Of a stretch of DNA of 64,000 nucleotides, positions 10,563-24,077 are shown in pieces. Both the position numbers and the translations under genes were made by a program. Each line of letters starts with the position of its first letter. Position 1 is the stretch's first letter. A model generated the notes under the pieces. The model ran no database searches and was not told the DNA's origin. It worked only from the letters and a program-made list of their open reading frames with translations. The stretch comes from Allacma fusca (Eukaryota > Arthropoda > Collembola > Symphypleona > Sminthuridae). The DNA is taken from positions 27,104,654-27,168,653 of the forward strand of contig OX359250.1 in NCBI GenBank assembly GCA_947179485.1, given 5' to 3'.

Positions 10563-10612
<50 letters not shown>
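10563..10612. repeat. (GA)n microsatellite
   Basis: An uninterrupted run of about 25 GA units, one of the two longest in the window. Confidence 0.95.
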
Positions 10613-10613
<1 letters not shown>

Positions 10614-12016
10614 GAGAGCAGGAGAGCTGCGTGTGTGCTCAGAGTTTTGGTTTTGGTGTGTGAGAGTGTGTGTATCGTCTGACTAGAGTCTACTCTCAGG
10701 GATAGGTATATGCCTGTGAGTCAAGGCGGACGCTCGTATGTATGTAAAAAAGCCTTTGCTCCACTGAAATAGAGAACAACGAACTCTCGCCCTTGGAGTT
10801 GTTATGAAGGTTGTGCAATTCTATATACGAGTCTATGTTTTTGAGACGAGAAATCTCGTCAAATGTGCGCTCCTTGCACGTATTACGTATGTTTTCATTC
10901 GTCTCCATCTCATGTAGTGTACCAGGGATCCAGAGAGTGCTTATAGTACCTTTACTTTTTGAATGCAACACTGCGACGTTCCTCTTCTTTTTGCTTTTCA
11001 ACTCATCTACCCTGACTTTGCCTCAGTGCCCATTTATGTACATAACAAGGAGCTATGCAACACACGTTGGGGATGAAGATGATGAGAGTGATTAAAACTT
11101 GAGCAGGTATGCACACCATTATTCCCCTCTAACGAAGGACTCTCTCTCTCTCTCCGGCTCAATGCCTACAAGTACAACAGGAGCGTTCGATGTGTCATTG
11201 TTTTGGAGCTGTCATAAAGCAATTCTTCCGTTTGAATGATCATTGGAACGTCCGAGTCGAGTGTTATTTTTTTTTCTTTTCTTTTCTTTTTTTTATAAAC
11301 AAAATCAAAATGAATCATCAACTTAAACTGAATCATGTATCCTCCGTACATTCCATGTCCGGAAGATACAGATAAACAGTGAGCGTTCCAAGTGTACCAT
11401 TTTATTTTTTTAAAAGGGTTTACAGGGTTTACAGGGTTTACAGAGGATATAGATTCATACATGCGTACGGAATGAACTGCATTGGTCATTGATGGCTTCA
11501 CCCTAGTGATGCAGGGAAATGTCAAGGATAGTAGATACTAAAAGTATGATTTAAGGATATGATAGTAAAAAGAAAAGGAAATGTGTTATTTCAATTGGAT
11601 AAGTGTGAGAGTGGAGCGGCTCTTGGGGTTTTGTTATGCTTGAGGACTATGCGGCAGGGTCCTTGTATGAGGACTGTCGGTATGCATGACTTTATAAGGT
11701 GCAGCGGAGGCAGAAGCATTACATTATTGGCAGTGCTTTGGGTTGATTACTCGACAGAGGAGGGAAAAAAATGCATCGGAGAAAAATTTCTTCTCTCTCT
11801 TCCTTTCTTTTTCTTTGAATATAATGTTGGATCCTTTTGAGTATAAATAGCTCCACGTGTATAAATTTTTCGGGGTATTCGGGTAGCTTTTGGTTGGGTC
11901 GTCCGACGGGTTCCCTGAGTGTGTGAGTGAGAGAGAGAGTAGACTATTCGGAGCAGTAGGGTGTTGCCATGGTGAAGAAAACTTTACTCTCACTTGACTC
12001 CCCCTCGTCGTTTTCG

Positions 12017-12060
12017 TATATATATATATATGTGTATGTGTGTGTGTGTGTGTGTGTGTG
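12017..12060. repeat. (TA)n-(TG)n compound microsatellite
   Basis: Six TA units run into about fifteen TG units. Confidence 0.9.
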
Positions 12061-12249
12061 AAACCCTTGTACCCAGAGAGAATATTTTCCCATGTAAGTG
12101 AGGGTTTCTCTCTCCCTCCCTCCCTATAGGTATACAATCCTGGCAGCCCTTGTCCCAACAACGCTTGGAAACGATATAGGAAGCTTGTGTATTATTTGAA
12201 ACGTAGAAAAGGGAAGGAGCCTACGAACAGAAACAGTGAGTGAGAAAGG

Positions 12250-12280
<31 letters not shown>

Positions 12281-12283
12281 GGA
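12250..12283. repeat. (GA)n microsatellite
   Basis: A GA run with one CA interruption near its start. Confidence 0.9.
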
Positions 12284-14140
12284 GAAAAAATGACTGCTTT
12301 TTGGCCCTCCGATGAATGCAACTGCAGGAAGTTACATAATGTTTTCCCCGTATGCACTTATAATGAGACTCAATTGAGCTGGATAACCCAGTGAAGGAGG
12401 GCCCTTTAGTCCGTAACTTGGCCTTGAGGGTTACACTCTGAGGACCGCGTGCTTTCTCGCACTATTGCCGGCAATTGAAGCCACGCGAGTGGACTGTACC
12501 GTCAGAATTTTACAGCGTCAGTATGTAAACAGACGCCAAGGGCTCACAGAGTAAATCAATACTGACAGCTTCACGGAAATGACACTTGACACACACGACA
12601 GTTAATTATGGGAGAGGAACAGTTAAGGATGTAAAATGTGAGAATGTTTGAGGAAATCCAGAGAAAATTTCGAGGAAAAAATAATGAAATGTATAATGTT
12701 GGGCTTACCCAGAACAGGAATATCTCCGTTGGTTGTTTTGACGGGTGGTAGTGGAGCACGGAATTCACTCATAGTCCCTGACTCCCTTGTGATGGTATAC
12801 TTGAAGGATCAAACCACTAATTTCAGTTAAGGATTGAAGTCATTTAGAAAACCGGGTAGTTGTCGGTAAGAAATTTTTCCAGGGCTTTTCTATAGTGTTG
12901 ACTTGACTGAACTTGAACTTGAACTGTTTCCCCAGTGATACAGTCTGAGTCCGTGTGGCCTGCGCATGGGAATTCGTCCTCGAACTCGGGTATTCAACTC
13001 TTTTTTCGTCTCTCGCAGAGCTATCGTCGTAATTCCTTGCTGATTTTTTTCAATACATATACTGTACATACACATAGACACAGACACACACACTTTCAGA
13101 CTTCGTCTAGTACTCCTCCGTCTCTCTCTCTCTCACTCTCGGCTTCCAAACCTACATGTCTGGCTATAGGGGCCGTGCATATGGGTGTGCATCCGTGCCG
13201 TGCATATACAGGCTGGGGCCTTGTGTGTGTATGTATGGTCATAAGGTATTATTATTACTACATCTATGTGGATTTTATCATCCACGCAGGGTAGATTCTA
13301 CATGAAAACAACTCAAAAACGCTGAGTTTATTTCCACTGCAATCTAATGGCCATTTTGCATTTTCAATTCTACACACATGAGAAAACATCAGAGACTGAC
13401 TGAGGTTAAAACACACGCTTTAGTTTTAACCACTCCGTTTTTTTTTCTTCTTCTTCTGACTCTCCTGTGTTTTATGTATGAGGCTCTGAGGATGTTGGGG
13501 CTTCGCTTGGTCGAAATCAGGGTACTGCGTCGTGTATCCTTCGTCTTGGCTTCAACTCCTTCCTCTACTTTTATTCTTGTACTTGAGTTCTTAGTCTTCC
13601 GTGCAATTTCCATTTCGTCGTAAATTCCTCACTTATCTCACAGTAAGACCATCAATCAAATCAGCATTGCAAAGCCAATGTCAATGCTACTACTCTCCCA
13701 TCTGTAGATACATACATGTGTTCGGACGGTACGGCATACGGCACGACAACATACAACTAACTCCTCAACTCACAGGAAGCTGTTTATAGCTCAAACTGAA
13801 TCGTTACATAATAAAAACGTGCACAACTTTTAAAAATAAACCCTTGCTCTACTGCATCCTCCTCTTTGCTCCACTACTCTCCTTGTCAAATGCACATATG
13901 TACGAGGATCTTTCTTTCTGTGGAGGCATCAATATGCATATCTCCAGAGCAGTAGTAGTTCCCATTGACAACAACATCCCAAGCCCAGAAACATAGAATC
14001 GGAACATGAACCACGTGGATAATGGCACACTTGAGGCGATACATATTTTTATCTTTCTCTGTAATAATAATTACCCTCACTATTCTTCCACTTACGGGTT
14101 ATCAATTAAAAAAAAATTTCAAGTGCTTTTAATAGCACTG

Positions 14141-14141
<1 letters not shown>

Positions 14142-14180
<39 letters not shown>
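14142..14180. repeat. (CT)n-(GT)n microsatellite
   Basis: About sixteen CT units followed by a short GT run. Confidence 0.9.
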
Positions 14181-14181
<1 letters not shown>

Positions 14182-14855
14182 ATGCGTGCACTCACACTGG
14201 GACTAACGCTCCATACGCAGATTAAAATTCTAAATGGGAAAATGGCTCAGTGCGGACTCTGTGACGAGGATGTGTATTCTGTAGATGGGAATAGAGAATC
14301 TATGACGTGGTGCTATATGCTCTGATGACATACCTAATAATATAATTTTTTTTACTTATCTCCATCTCACTCGAGATACTTTACATGCCGATAGTTTAAT
14401 TACAGAGAAAGAGTGATGATGATGAGTTGAGGAGGAATTATAAGTTAATTTGGTTCAATTGCAAATAGTAACAACAAAATAGAGCAAGCACATACACAGC
14501 CTGTTCATTATATAACCTTGAGGCTATCAAAAGTTATTAGACATTTTTTTGATAACGTTCAACGACTTATAATAAAACTATAAGAACTATAGCCATGACA
14601 AATAATTCCTGCAGTTTTCAAATACAAACAAGCGTAGGATTTCCACTAGGGTTTGGAGGAGTCCCTACACATGAAGCAGCGTGGAAAGGAAGGAGCCGTA
14701 CATGTGCACTGCTCTCTCTGTGTTTATATGTATCTAAGTATGTACCTATATGTTTGGAAAGGATAGCTTACGCACGTTTCAGTCAATCTCAATACATGCG
14801 TTGCATACATAAAAGTAGCTTTTACTCTACGCCGGGGCTTACACTCTCTGCTTAA

Positions 14856-14858
<3 letters not shown>

Positions 14859-14914
<56 letters not shown>
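14859..14914. repeat. (CT)n microsatellite
   Basis: An uninterrupted run of about 28 CT units, the longest simple repeat in the window. Confidence 0.95.
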
Positions 14915-14917
<3 letters not shown>

Positions 14918-15569
14918 CATGTGCCCCTGTGTTCGTTCGTTCTGCCTATATTATGACACATAAAACTTGTATAACATTATCAAGCCTCGGAGGCATGTTA
15001 CTTTCCCCTTCAGCGGAACCTGACCAACAGAGAGGGAGTGAGGTTACGCGCAAAATCGTAAGGAAAAATTTACTTTGCCGGATGCCACCAGTACCCCATC
15101 AATTTGGAGGAGGCCTGGAAACTTGGAGAAAATAATTAATGAAAGTACTTGGTCTCCTCTCCCTCAAAACATTATTAAAATCAATTCAATTAATTCTGGA
15201 AATCATATTCAGGATATTTCCAATACAATTTACAACTAAACTCTTGACTTCTCAAGTTCCCTTCCAACCCTCTCAAGAAGGAGTATTGAATTAAGCGTAA
15301 TTTTATGGTCTGCGTGTAATGAAGCTGGCCTTGAAAAATGTTGCTAAAACTGGGTACTAGGAATTTAAGGCGAGCTCTACGAGGTTGGACGAGCCATCAA
15401 AATGTATATAGTTAGGTCAATGGCAAGGGAGAGAGTTTATGAGCTTGATTGCAGATGAGGAGAGGATGAGAATAATTATTGAGAATAAACTCAGGATTTC
15501 TCAAAGGTTGAAGGTTACTTGGTGGTAATTCCTCCTCCTACATCTATCTCCCCAGTCTTAGGAAATGAT

Positions 15570-15607
15570 GGGGAGGGAGGGAGGGAGGGAGGGAGGGAAG
15601 GAGGGAG
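15570..15607. repeat. (GGGA)n tetranucleotide repeat
   Basis: About nine GGGA/GGAG units with one variant near the right end. Confidence 0.9.
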
Positions 15608-17157
15608 CGTTGGCAAGGAGATTGTTGATTTTTTTGTTGCTGTTCCAGTTGCACTTGGACGATCAGTCAGGTGGAATTTTTCTATGATACATGATTATGT
15701 TTGATTTTCAGGTGGGATAACCATAAGGCTCATGCATGAGGAGCAGTATGTGCCCCTCTTCATTTCCCTACATATACTTACTCTGGGAAGGGAAGTGTGT
15801 TTGGTGGTGAGACAGAGTGAGGTATCCCTCTCTATACCAGTGTCTCAGTGTGTAATAAAGCAATGCAGTTGTGTTGGAGTATTTCGTGAGGAGTTGGAGA
15901 GCGGGTCGTTCATTTCATTTTACTGACAACAACCTTCGCGTCTATAGTAGTAAGTATGTAGTGGACTGCCAACAGAGCCAACAGCATTTGGAGGTATGAG
16001 TTCGCTTGGTGTTTCAAAGTACGAATTTGAATGTGAGGCGCATGGCTCAAGGGGGGAATGAACGCTTTTCATTTTCGTGGAGTATGTAACATATATGCAG
16101 AATAGAGGAGTCTATGTTATTTTTTTTTTCCACCATTTCATATTATATATTTGAAGGCTCTTCTCTCCCGTTTGTGAGTGTAAAAGAGAGTCAAAGATTG
16201 CCATGTTACACGTAAGTAAAATAGAATGATGGGAGACGAATGAGAGGAGATTAAATCTTTGGCATACGTTTGCTTTTGTGCTGAGGTGCTTTTTTTTTCC
16301 TCCGTCCATGCAATCCTCCAATGTTGTTGCCACTACATATCCACTCACGACGACGATGATGATGATGTTGACGACGACGGTGAGACTATTGACTCGGTGA
16401 CTTTGCAAATGTGCATTCAATTATGTATTACCTCTTGAAACTATTCAAAAATGTTTTTCACTTCCATTGTACCGTGCAAAATGATGGTTTATCTCTTTAA
16501 TGTTTTATAAACGTCCTCTTCTCTTTTCTCTTTACATGGTCTATCCCCATATAGCTCATACACTTTTGAGCCCTGAGTTATACATACACACTGTTCCATT
16601 GGGAGAGACTTCTCTATTATGAGGTTACAGTGCATAACTCCCATATAACCTCCATACGTAAGGCTTTTCTCAGTCTCAGTACAGTCTGCTGCTGCTGCTC
16701 TGCTCAAATGCACAACAATAGCATTTGACTCTATTCATGGACGTGAGAGTAGACATGAGACGACTTTGAAAAAAACTAATGACAGGTGATTGTAAAATAT
16801 ATTGCAAATTCCCCTTTTATTTCCTTTTTTTCCTTCCCCGGGACAATACCCAGGAGCATAAAGGAGACGATACTCCACAAATAATATGAGTGCAAATAAA
16901 TTAAATCGCCACACTTTCAAGAGTAAATGTTCCTCTCAAGAATTTAACATTTCAGCCCTTTTCCGATACGACAGTGTACTACGATGAGGGGATACACTTA
17001 AAATTCAAGACGATGGATACGTCATGCAAAATACTTGAATTTAATGAACATTTCAACAACTTCGCGCATCTCTATCTCCTCCGAATGTTTACCTTTCGTC
17101 CTTGAAATTACTTTCCAAGGGTATTATGGTCGTCCTCAAAGCATTATGGTTTCAAAG

Positions 17158-17163
<6 letters not shown>

Positions 17164-17201
<38 letters not shown>
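17164..17201. repeat. (AG)n microsatellite
   Basis: An uninterrupted run of about nineteen AG units. Confidence 0.95.
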
Positions 17202-17203
<2 letters not shown>

Positions 17204-18000
17204 AGCACCTGCATGTATTTTCTATAATCATAAAATTCCCAGCCATAGGGGAGTCTAATACGGTCACACACACTTGTCCTCAAGAAAAAGTTTAAGAACA
17301 CGGAGAGGGCAATGTATAGCACTAACGTCTGCTCTCATGACTCATTCTGGAATTTGCATGGAATTCTCTCTTGGTGTGGGCACTTAATAATTAATCACAA
17401 GTCATAAGTCAAATTGCCCTCCCCAAGAAAAGTGCAACATATGTAAAAATGAGTGGAATTTTTTTGAGGGAGAATTTCCATAAGAATCCCATTAATGCAC
17501 ATTTATTAGCATCCCAACTTGGGAAATAAGTCTCATCCTTTTCCAAATGACATACAAATGGAGTTTGGGGAGAGGAGAGGAAGAGGCTGGCAATTATGAG
17601 TATTGACAGTCATTTCGAAGAAAGTGAAATTGTTTTGAAATAAAGTTACAAGAAGGTAATTGATTGGGCATGTACATACTCATGAGTCAGGTGTGCATCC
17701 CTGTGGATGGGACTATGTGCTGACAGAAAGATTTAAAACCAAAATAGCCAGAACTAATGAAAGAAAAGGAAGCCAAGAGAGGAAGATGTAGACCAAGCAT
17801 TTGGTGCATTAATAAACCAGAAAGGGAAAATCGGAATCATCTCTCAAGGCTTGCCTTGATGCAGCACACTCCTAGTCTCCTTCCTTATTAGCCTGTAATA
17901 ACTTATTTGATTTTTTTTATCTCACTCCTATGTCATTACACAGACTTCCAGCTTTTAAAAAAATACATGTAGATACTAATGGAAGAATTGTGGAGGACGT

Positions 18001-18032
18001 GTGTTGTGTGTGTGTGTGTGTGTGTATGTGTG
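18001..18032. repeat. (TG)n microsatellite
   Basis: A TG run with one TATG interruption near the right end. Confidence 0.9.
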
Positions 18033-21000
18033 AATATTAGGCAGCAAGTTCATGGCCCGTAAATATCAAAAAGCTTGATATAGTTGAAAAATGCCACAAA
18101 ACTTCTTCACACTTTCCCTTGCATACAGATAAGCCAGTAAATAAATAGTACCAGTCCCACTATTGTTTCTTATATCTGTAGCTTCTACTAGGTAACCTAC
18201 TCATAAGGAAGCTTGGGCGTACATAGTGCTCAAAGGTGCATAGATGTGTGCACTTAACTCTCATTTTCTATCCAATTTAAACACACTTTTTTTTAATAAA
18301 TTGAGGACAAGTTAGAAAATAACGTTGAAAAATAAGAGAATAACGTGATTTTATGCTTGAGTTTTTTACAATCTTTTCGAGCAGTTGTAGATTTCTTTCC
18401 TTTTCTTACTTGGTCATCCATCCCACTGGTAACTTTTTAAAGAGCTAAAAGTAGATTAGTCTGTACACATGGTGCATATGAAGGATTTTTCATCAGGAGG
18501 ATTTTTGCAATTTGATAGGAAAATTGCAAAAGTGGAATCAGGTTGCTACTCTTTCGATAGACAGTTTGTGTAAATGATGAACTCAAAGGCTCACTCCTGA
18601 CAGTGTCTCTATGTACAGGAACGTATGTACGAGAACCATTTACCTCCTGTATGTTTTTATTAAGGGTAAAAGAAAATGTAGGGGCTTCAGAAAAATAGGA
18701 CAATGCACTCTGTCGACTTTATGGTTGTGTGAGACAATGTTGAGAAAATGTGTTTCCTGCATCGACAGTTCACTTTATACTAGATATATACAGTAGTAGC
18801 CATAACTCCTTTTACAAAAGTTACACGCTTGCATAAGGACTCTCGTGCATATATTTCTGATGCGTCGAGTCTAAATGGTCCGTGGTGTATGCTCTTGATG
18901 AGAGGATTTATGAATGATTATGCTGTTGTGCTGTGAGGACAGATGAAAGTTAATAATACATTTTCTTCATCCTAGTTCTATAAAATTCCCCAGAAGAAAG
19001 TGAACATTGAATTGTTTATCAATTAGGAGTGAGTCTCCCACAATGCAATCAAATGTGACTTGTTAAACTCCTGGTAACAATCAAGCAATTACAGGAGAGT
19101 CTCAGCTTGGACTTGATGTCCCAATAATCCAATAACAACTCAAATATGGTCATGGATGCTTCCTGTGAGAGAGAACTAATTACAGCCCCCATTACAACCT
19201 CTGTCCTCACAAGTCCCCACACATATTTAATTACCATGTACCTTCCGCATGGCGTGTGTGTAGATTATTTCAAAATTTTTACTCCTGGGGATAAACCTTG
19301 TGAAATCCATTCGAAGCCTTTGTGAATTGAGAATGTCACGTTGTCTTTTCTGGTTGAGCATGATTCTATGGCTGTAGTAATTATTCACAGTTGTATTTTA
19401 GTCCTCTCGAATCTATGTATGTGGTAATTGAGTGTTCAAATTTGGAATAATTTGACATAATTTTGTAATGTCACTGACTGAGTCTAACACCAAAATATGT
19501 CTTGGGATGTTTACACATCTGCATTTAAAAATGTCCTTATGAATTCAGTCCTTTTGAGTCCGTCCCTACAATCTGAGAATACTGTAGAGCAAAAGCATTA
19601 TGGTATTAATCATTCCTCCAAATTGCTATTGTAACCATGAGTTTGGAGTGTGAAGTAGCGATTGTGTGAAGACATTGCTCTTGCAAATACGTAACCTTTA
19701 AAAAAATAACCAGGACAGTTCCCCGAACGATTCAGTACTAACAGTTTTAGAGGGAAGACTAAACCTTGAAATAAGAATGGCCAATGAAACTTAAGTGGGA
19801 TTGTGTAAATAAAAAAAATGAATACAATTCCTCCGAAACTGGTTTAAAATAACAGTTGGTTTTGTTCTAATGCATGCGACACGCCGACTTATGCAGAGAT
19901 TTATTAATCTTTGTTTTTGATTTCAACTATAATAATGGCAAGAAGAAAATGTAAATAGAGGACACGGAAAAGAAGGTGCCAGTCTATTTATGAGGGCAGG
20001 CAGGCGCCTTCCCTCAAGTGAATCGATTATTATTTAACTAATAACAACCACCGTAAAAATGTATTTATGAGAGTGGGAAAAAAGGCGGCGTAATTTTTTT
20101 TTTACTTGATTATTCAGGTCAGGATTTCATGAAGATGGATTTCAAAATTATTGTTACTACTGCATATATTCTATACTTTTACTGACAGTAACCTGATAGG
20201 GGTATGCTGAAACATGCCTCATATAAAAGTATTAGGGATTTCGTCAAAAATATCTCTGATTGTGATGAGCACTTTGCCAAACGCTGATGGGAGTTGATGT
20301 GAGGCAATGATACCTCACAAGAAAATATGTCTGGAGGGTTTTACGACGGCGGGATGTATGTATCTATACTTGGATGGCTTTGTCTTGGGGTCGTGAATGT
20401 ATTTTCGAGTCTTATGGAAAGCGCCAAGGTCAGGAACCATTGACCTCATGACAGACGAAAGCAGGTTTCGTTGGGTTGAAAAATACAAGTTACGAAAGTT
20501 ACTCCCTACTTTACCCACATGCTCAGCACCGTCAGTTACCCTCCTCAAAGCTTCACATTAAAGCTGCGGTTTATGTTACTTGGAACATTTCTCCTATTAA
20601 ATAACCTCAAGATGGTCGCAATAAAATTTGACTTTGCTCAAGAATTATTATCCCCTCCTTGTTTATTTCAGACAACGGAGGGATAAATATAATGTACATA
20701 GAGTTGTTCCCCACATGAAACGGATCGGAGAGGGCCTGGGTTCCCGGAAATATTTATGGAAGTTCTTCCCAATGTCTCAAGTGCAAGACTCTTTGAGTCT
20801 CATGGAATATTTAAGAGGAGAAAAATACAAGGGAGGAAAATGTTACTCAAGGAGTCCGCAATACCATCTACTGCCAATCCCTGACTCTACAACGAACTTT
20901 ATAATAATCAGTCTTTTTTAATGCTACTAACGTTTTCCCCTGATGTGAGCCATAGCAGCACTTCAATAAATATTTTTATTGCTTATTAGGAATTCTTATC

Positions 21001-24000
21001 TTTGGACGATGTGAAAAATAACTTGACAAAAGCCTGTTATTTATTTGTTTAAATAATTAATAGTTACTACTTTTACGAAACCAGTAATAACTCTCCTTCA
21101 AAAGTTGTGCTCAACCTGCTTATTGATGCTTAGTATTGAAAGAACTTGAAATATTTTGAGGGACTAATTTAATATTCTCATAATTTTGCAATTTATCGCT
21201 ATTGTGTCAACGTCAGCCCGTACGTCACCTCAAGTGTGATAGTATTCGTACATATTTGTATTTGTATTAGGGTCATTTATGTGTGCACACAAATGTTTGA
21301 TTTCTTTGATTATAGCATACATATTCGTATTTGTTTCATATTAGGGGCAAGCTGCGACAATGTTTTTACCTCCTTTATTTTTTCTAAATTTGTCATTGTT
21401 TCAATTGTTTAAATTTTTTTATTTAATTGTGGAAGAGTGGAACTATACCTTAATCCCTTGAAGTACTTCCCTAAAATTTGTATGGGAATTTTTAAAGGAA
21501 GGATTTTCACGGGGAATAAAATATCAGAATTCAGGAATGTTCCCTATAAGGATGAAATATTGGGGTTACCAAGGAGCGTTGGAGAAATTGATGAAACTAT
21601 GGACATGAGGAGAGACTGAAATAGTGGGAATAAATGAGAATAAAATATGATGTTGGTTTAGCTCGAGACCCTTTATATAGCAGCATAAGATTAATAGGAA
21701 TGATCCACATGCGATTATTTACCTGGTTGTGACAGCTGCTTTACGGGAGAAAGCCATAAGCTCTAAAAGTGGGATATATGTTACAAGTTACATGACAAGG
21801 AGAAATAGAGTATAGACGCCACCCGCTAGCATGCACCGTCCGCCTGTATAGTGTAGACGAAGAACCGAATTTTAGGGCGCAAGTTTATTCAATGATATGT
21901 CTGACCCTGATCCATTTCTGCGTTGCAAAAAGGTCGTTCACACTGCGCTACTTACGTATACATATGTGCACTACATCATATGTATTCCGTGCCCCAAAAT
22001 ACTACATGCGTAATTGAGCTTCTATTTTTTTTATTTTTTTGGCCAAGTACCGCAAGCCAGAAGGTGACATTGAGTTGAACTGCAAACATGTAGTTTGTCC
22101 TGAGTCTGAAAAGTGCACTTTAACCAAAACAACACACTCGAAATGAAAGAATGACAAAATGCTCGAGACGGTAACAGTCATGTATTATTTTTATGATGTG
22201 AAATGTGTGATGTATTTTTTTGGGGTAATATGAGGAGAATAATAATTCCAACGTCATTATAAATAATTGTGGAGCTGGAAGTCCGTCAATGTGATGTCAT
22301 TATGACAATAATAATTATAGCGGTGGATCTGTAAATGGGGATAAAATTGGGTACAAAGACTAACGGGTGGACGTGATAATTTACAAGTAGCACAGTTGTT
22401 TTGCATTGATTACAATTTAGTCATAATCACTGCAAGCTGTTCCGTTTTAATGGAGGATTGGTTTTATAGGAGCCGTTCATGATAATAAAGGGAACAAATA
22501 AAAATGCCACTTGTTTTCTGAACAAATCGGTATTATTGCAATTTTAGTTTCTCTTCACGGAAAAATAATCGTGAGCTTAATTTCTAGTTATTTATTTTTT
22601 TTATTTGATATTACCATCATCATTGTCAAAATTACAAGGAAAAATTTTCGGCTTTCTTTGCAGCATTCCGCATAAAATAAACATGGTCAAAGGCATTGCA
22701 TATTAAGTACACATATTATTGCACAAGCGAAACAGAAAGAGGGTGGTTAAAAGCTTACATACCTAAATGTATAACACGTAAAATGCTACCCTGGAAATAA
22801 TACGCTAAATATAGGTATGAGAGGAGTACATGGAATCGAAAATTTTATCTCGAAGTTTCCGATTTTATTGGATTGTCTATGTGCATTACAAATTCTTTAA
22901 AAAAGGAATCATCTATCTACATTAACTACATTGATGAATAAGAGTGGTTGGTGATTTCCACCAAACAATTGATATTTAACGAGGACCGAGTGAGACTCGA
23001 CTGACTGGTACTAAAAGCTGTAGTACTGAGGTGTAGGATAGAGGAAAACCCTTTTTGATTCCGAAGATATGTTTTTTTGCTCAAGTAAATGCCAGCTTTA
23101 AATTACATGTAAAAGTTGTATAAAAGTTTTCATATCCTTTTCAGATAATTACGCTAGTACAAGACAGTTAATCTACTCTCTCTCTCTCTCTCGTGTTATT
23201 GATAGGACATTATGTGGATTGTCTAACCTACTTTCTATATTGAATTAAAATACACAAAATTTTTAAAAAGCATAATATCCTCTAGGTCAAAGTTTGTACG
23301 CACAATTTCAAGCCGTAAAAACAATATTAATTTCATACATTTGATTATAACTGATTAGCATCAGTGAGGGTTAATGTTCTTTGGTACAAGTTAAGTTCAC
23401 TCTACAGTACATTTTGATAGCTGGCAACTTTTTTTCACGGTGATATTGACCTCATCTACTTATACAGATTTCATTACGCCCTGAGCTTTATATACCTCCA
23501 ACATTTGTGTCCGTAGACTGGAGTTCGTAACAAAGTACAATCACTAAAACCTAATCAAGTCAAGACATTGATTTACAGATGTCCTTAAATTAATATAATT
23601 CTTGATATAATAACTTGATGAAATATTTGACTAGGACATTAACAATTCCTGAACATTTATCTCAACAACGATTATAACAAGATATCCAATATTATCCTTA
23701 TACTTACAGAAGTATATATATATTTGAGGTTGGCCTGTAGATCAAATATAGTTCTTAGAAGATTGGCTATTCACGGAGTCGGAAGGTGTGAATGAAACAT
23801 TCAACAACTTGTTAAATAAACATGAGACATAACTTTTTAACTACTTAGTACACCTGTAGGAACTTGTAAGTGGTTTAACCAAAACAATTCATTAGATACA
23901 AATAAACTGCGGGGTATATATGTTCTTACAAATATTCTTGACGATTTGTATATGGATAAAGAATTATTTGATAAATGGAAACTAGTACTTTTTTAGTATT

Positions 24001-24021
24001 TTCATAAAAAAGGGCTTCATT

Positions 24022-24027
24022 TTTATT
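24022..24027 (-). terminator. Polyadenylation signal of the CTDSP gene
   Basis: AATAAA on the minus strand, about 50 bases after the stop codon at 24078. No closer copy is present. Confidence 0.6.
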
Positions 24028-24077
24028 AATTAAGGCCTCGATGTAATACAATATTAATTAAATTATTAGCGGAGATT

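Larger units (their letters stand above)
8741..24021. other. Long gene-poor, microsatellite-rich stretch
   Basis: About 15 kb with no gene I can defend. It holds many GA/CT and TG/CA tracts (long ones listed separately), a C-rich run near 9292 and scattered short open frames of unlikely composition. A terminal-exon-like segment at 15023-15135 is noted under findings. It may be intergenic, or intronic to an unseen gene. The microsatellites thin out after about 18 kb, where the sequence becomes more AT-rich. Confidence 0.5.

Noticed and set aside
10696-11095. Overlapping frames on opposite strands of about 100 codons
   Set aside because: Neither has a recognisable domain or splice context, and each explains the other as a shadow.
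11416-11443. Possible telomeric repeat
   Set aside because: Only three units and the wrong unit for known arthropod telomeres; kept only as a weak observation.
13389-13613. Basic 74-residue minus-strand frame
   Set aside because: Half of it is a translated CTT/TCT run, and no partner exon or family was found.
20315-20921. Two frames (minus 20315-20548, plus 20628-20921) with moderately protein-like composition
   Set aside because: No family resemblance and no convincing splice borders on both sides; could be tested by RNA-seq.
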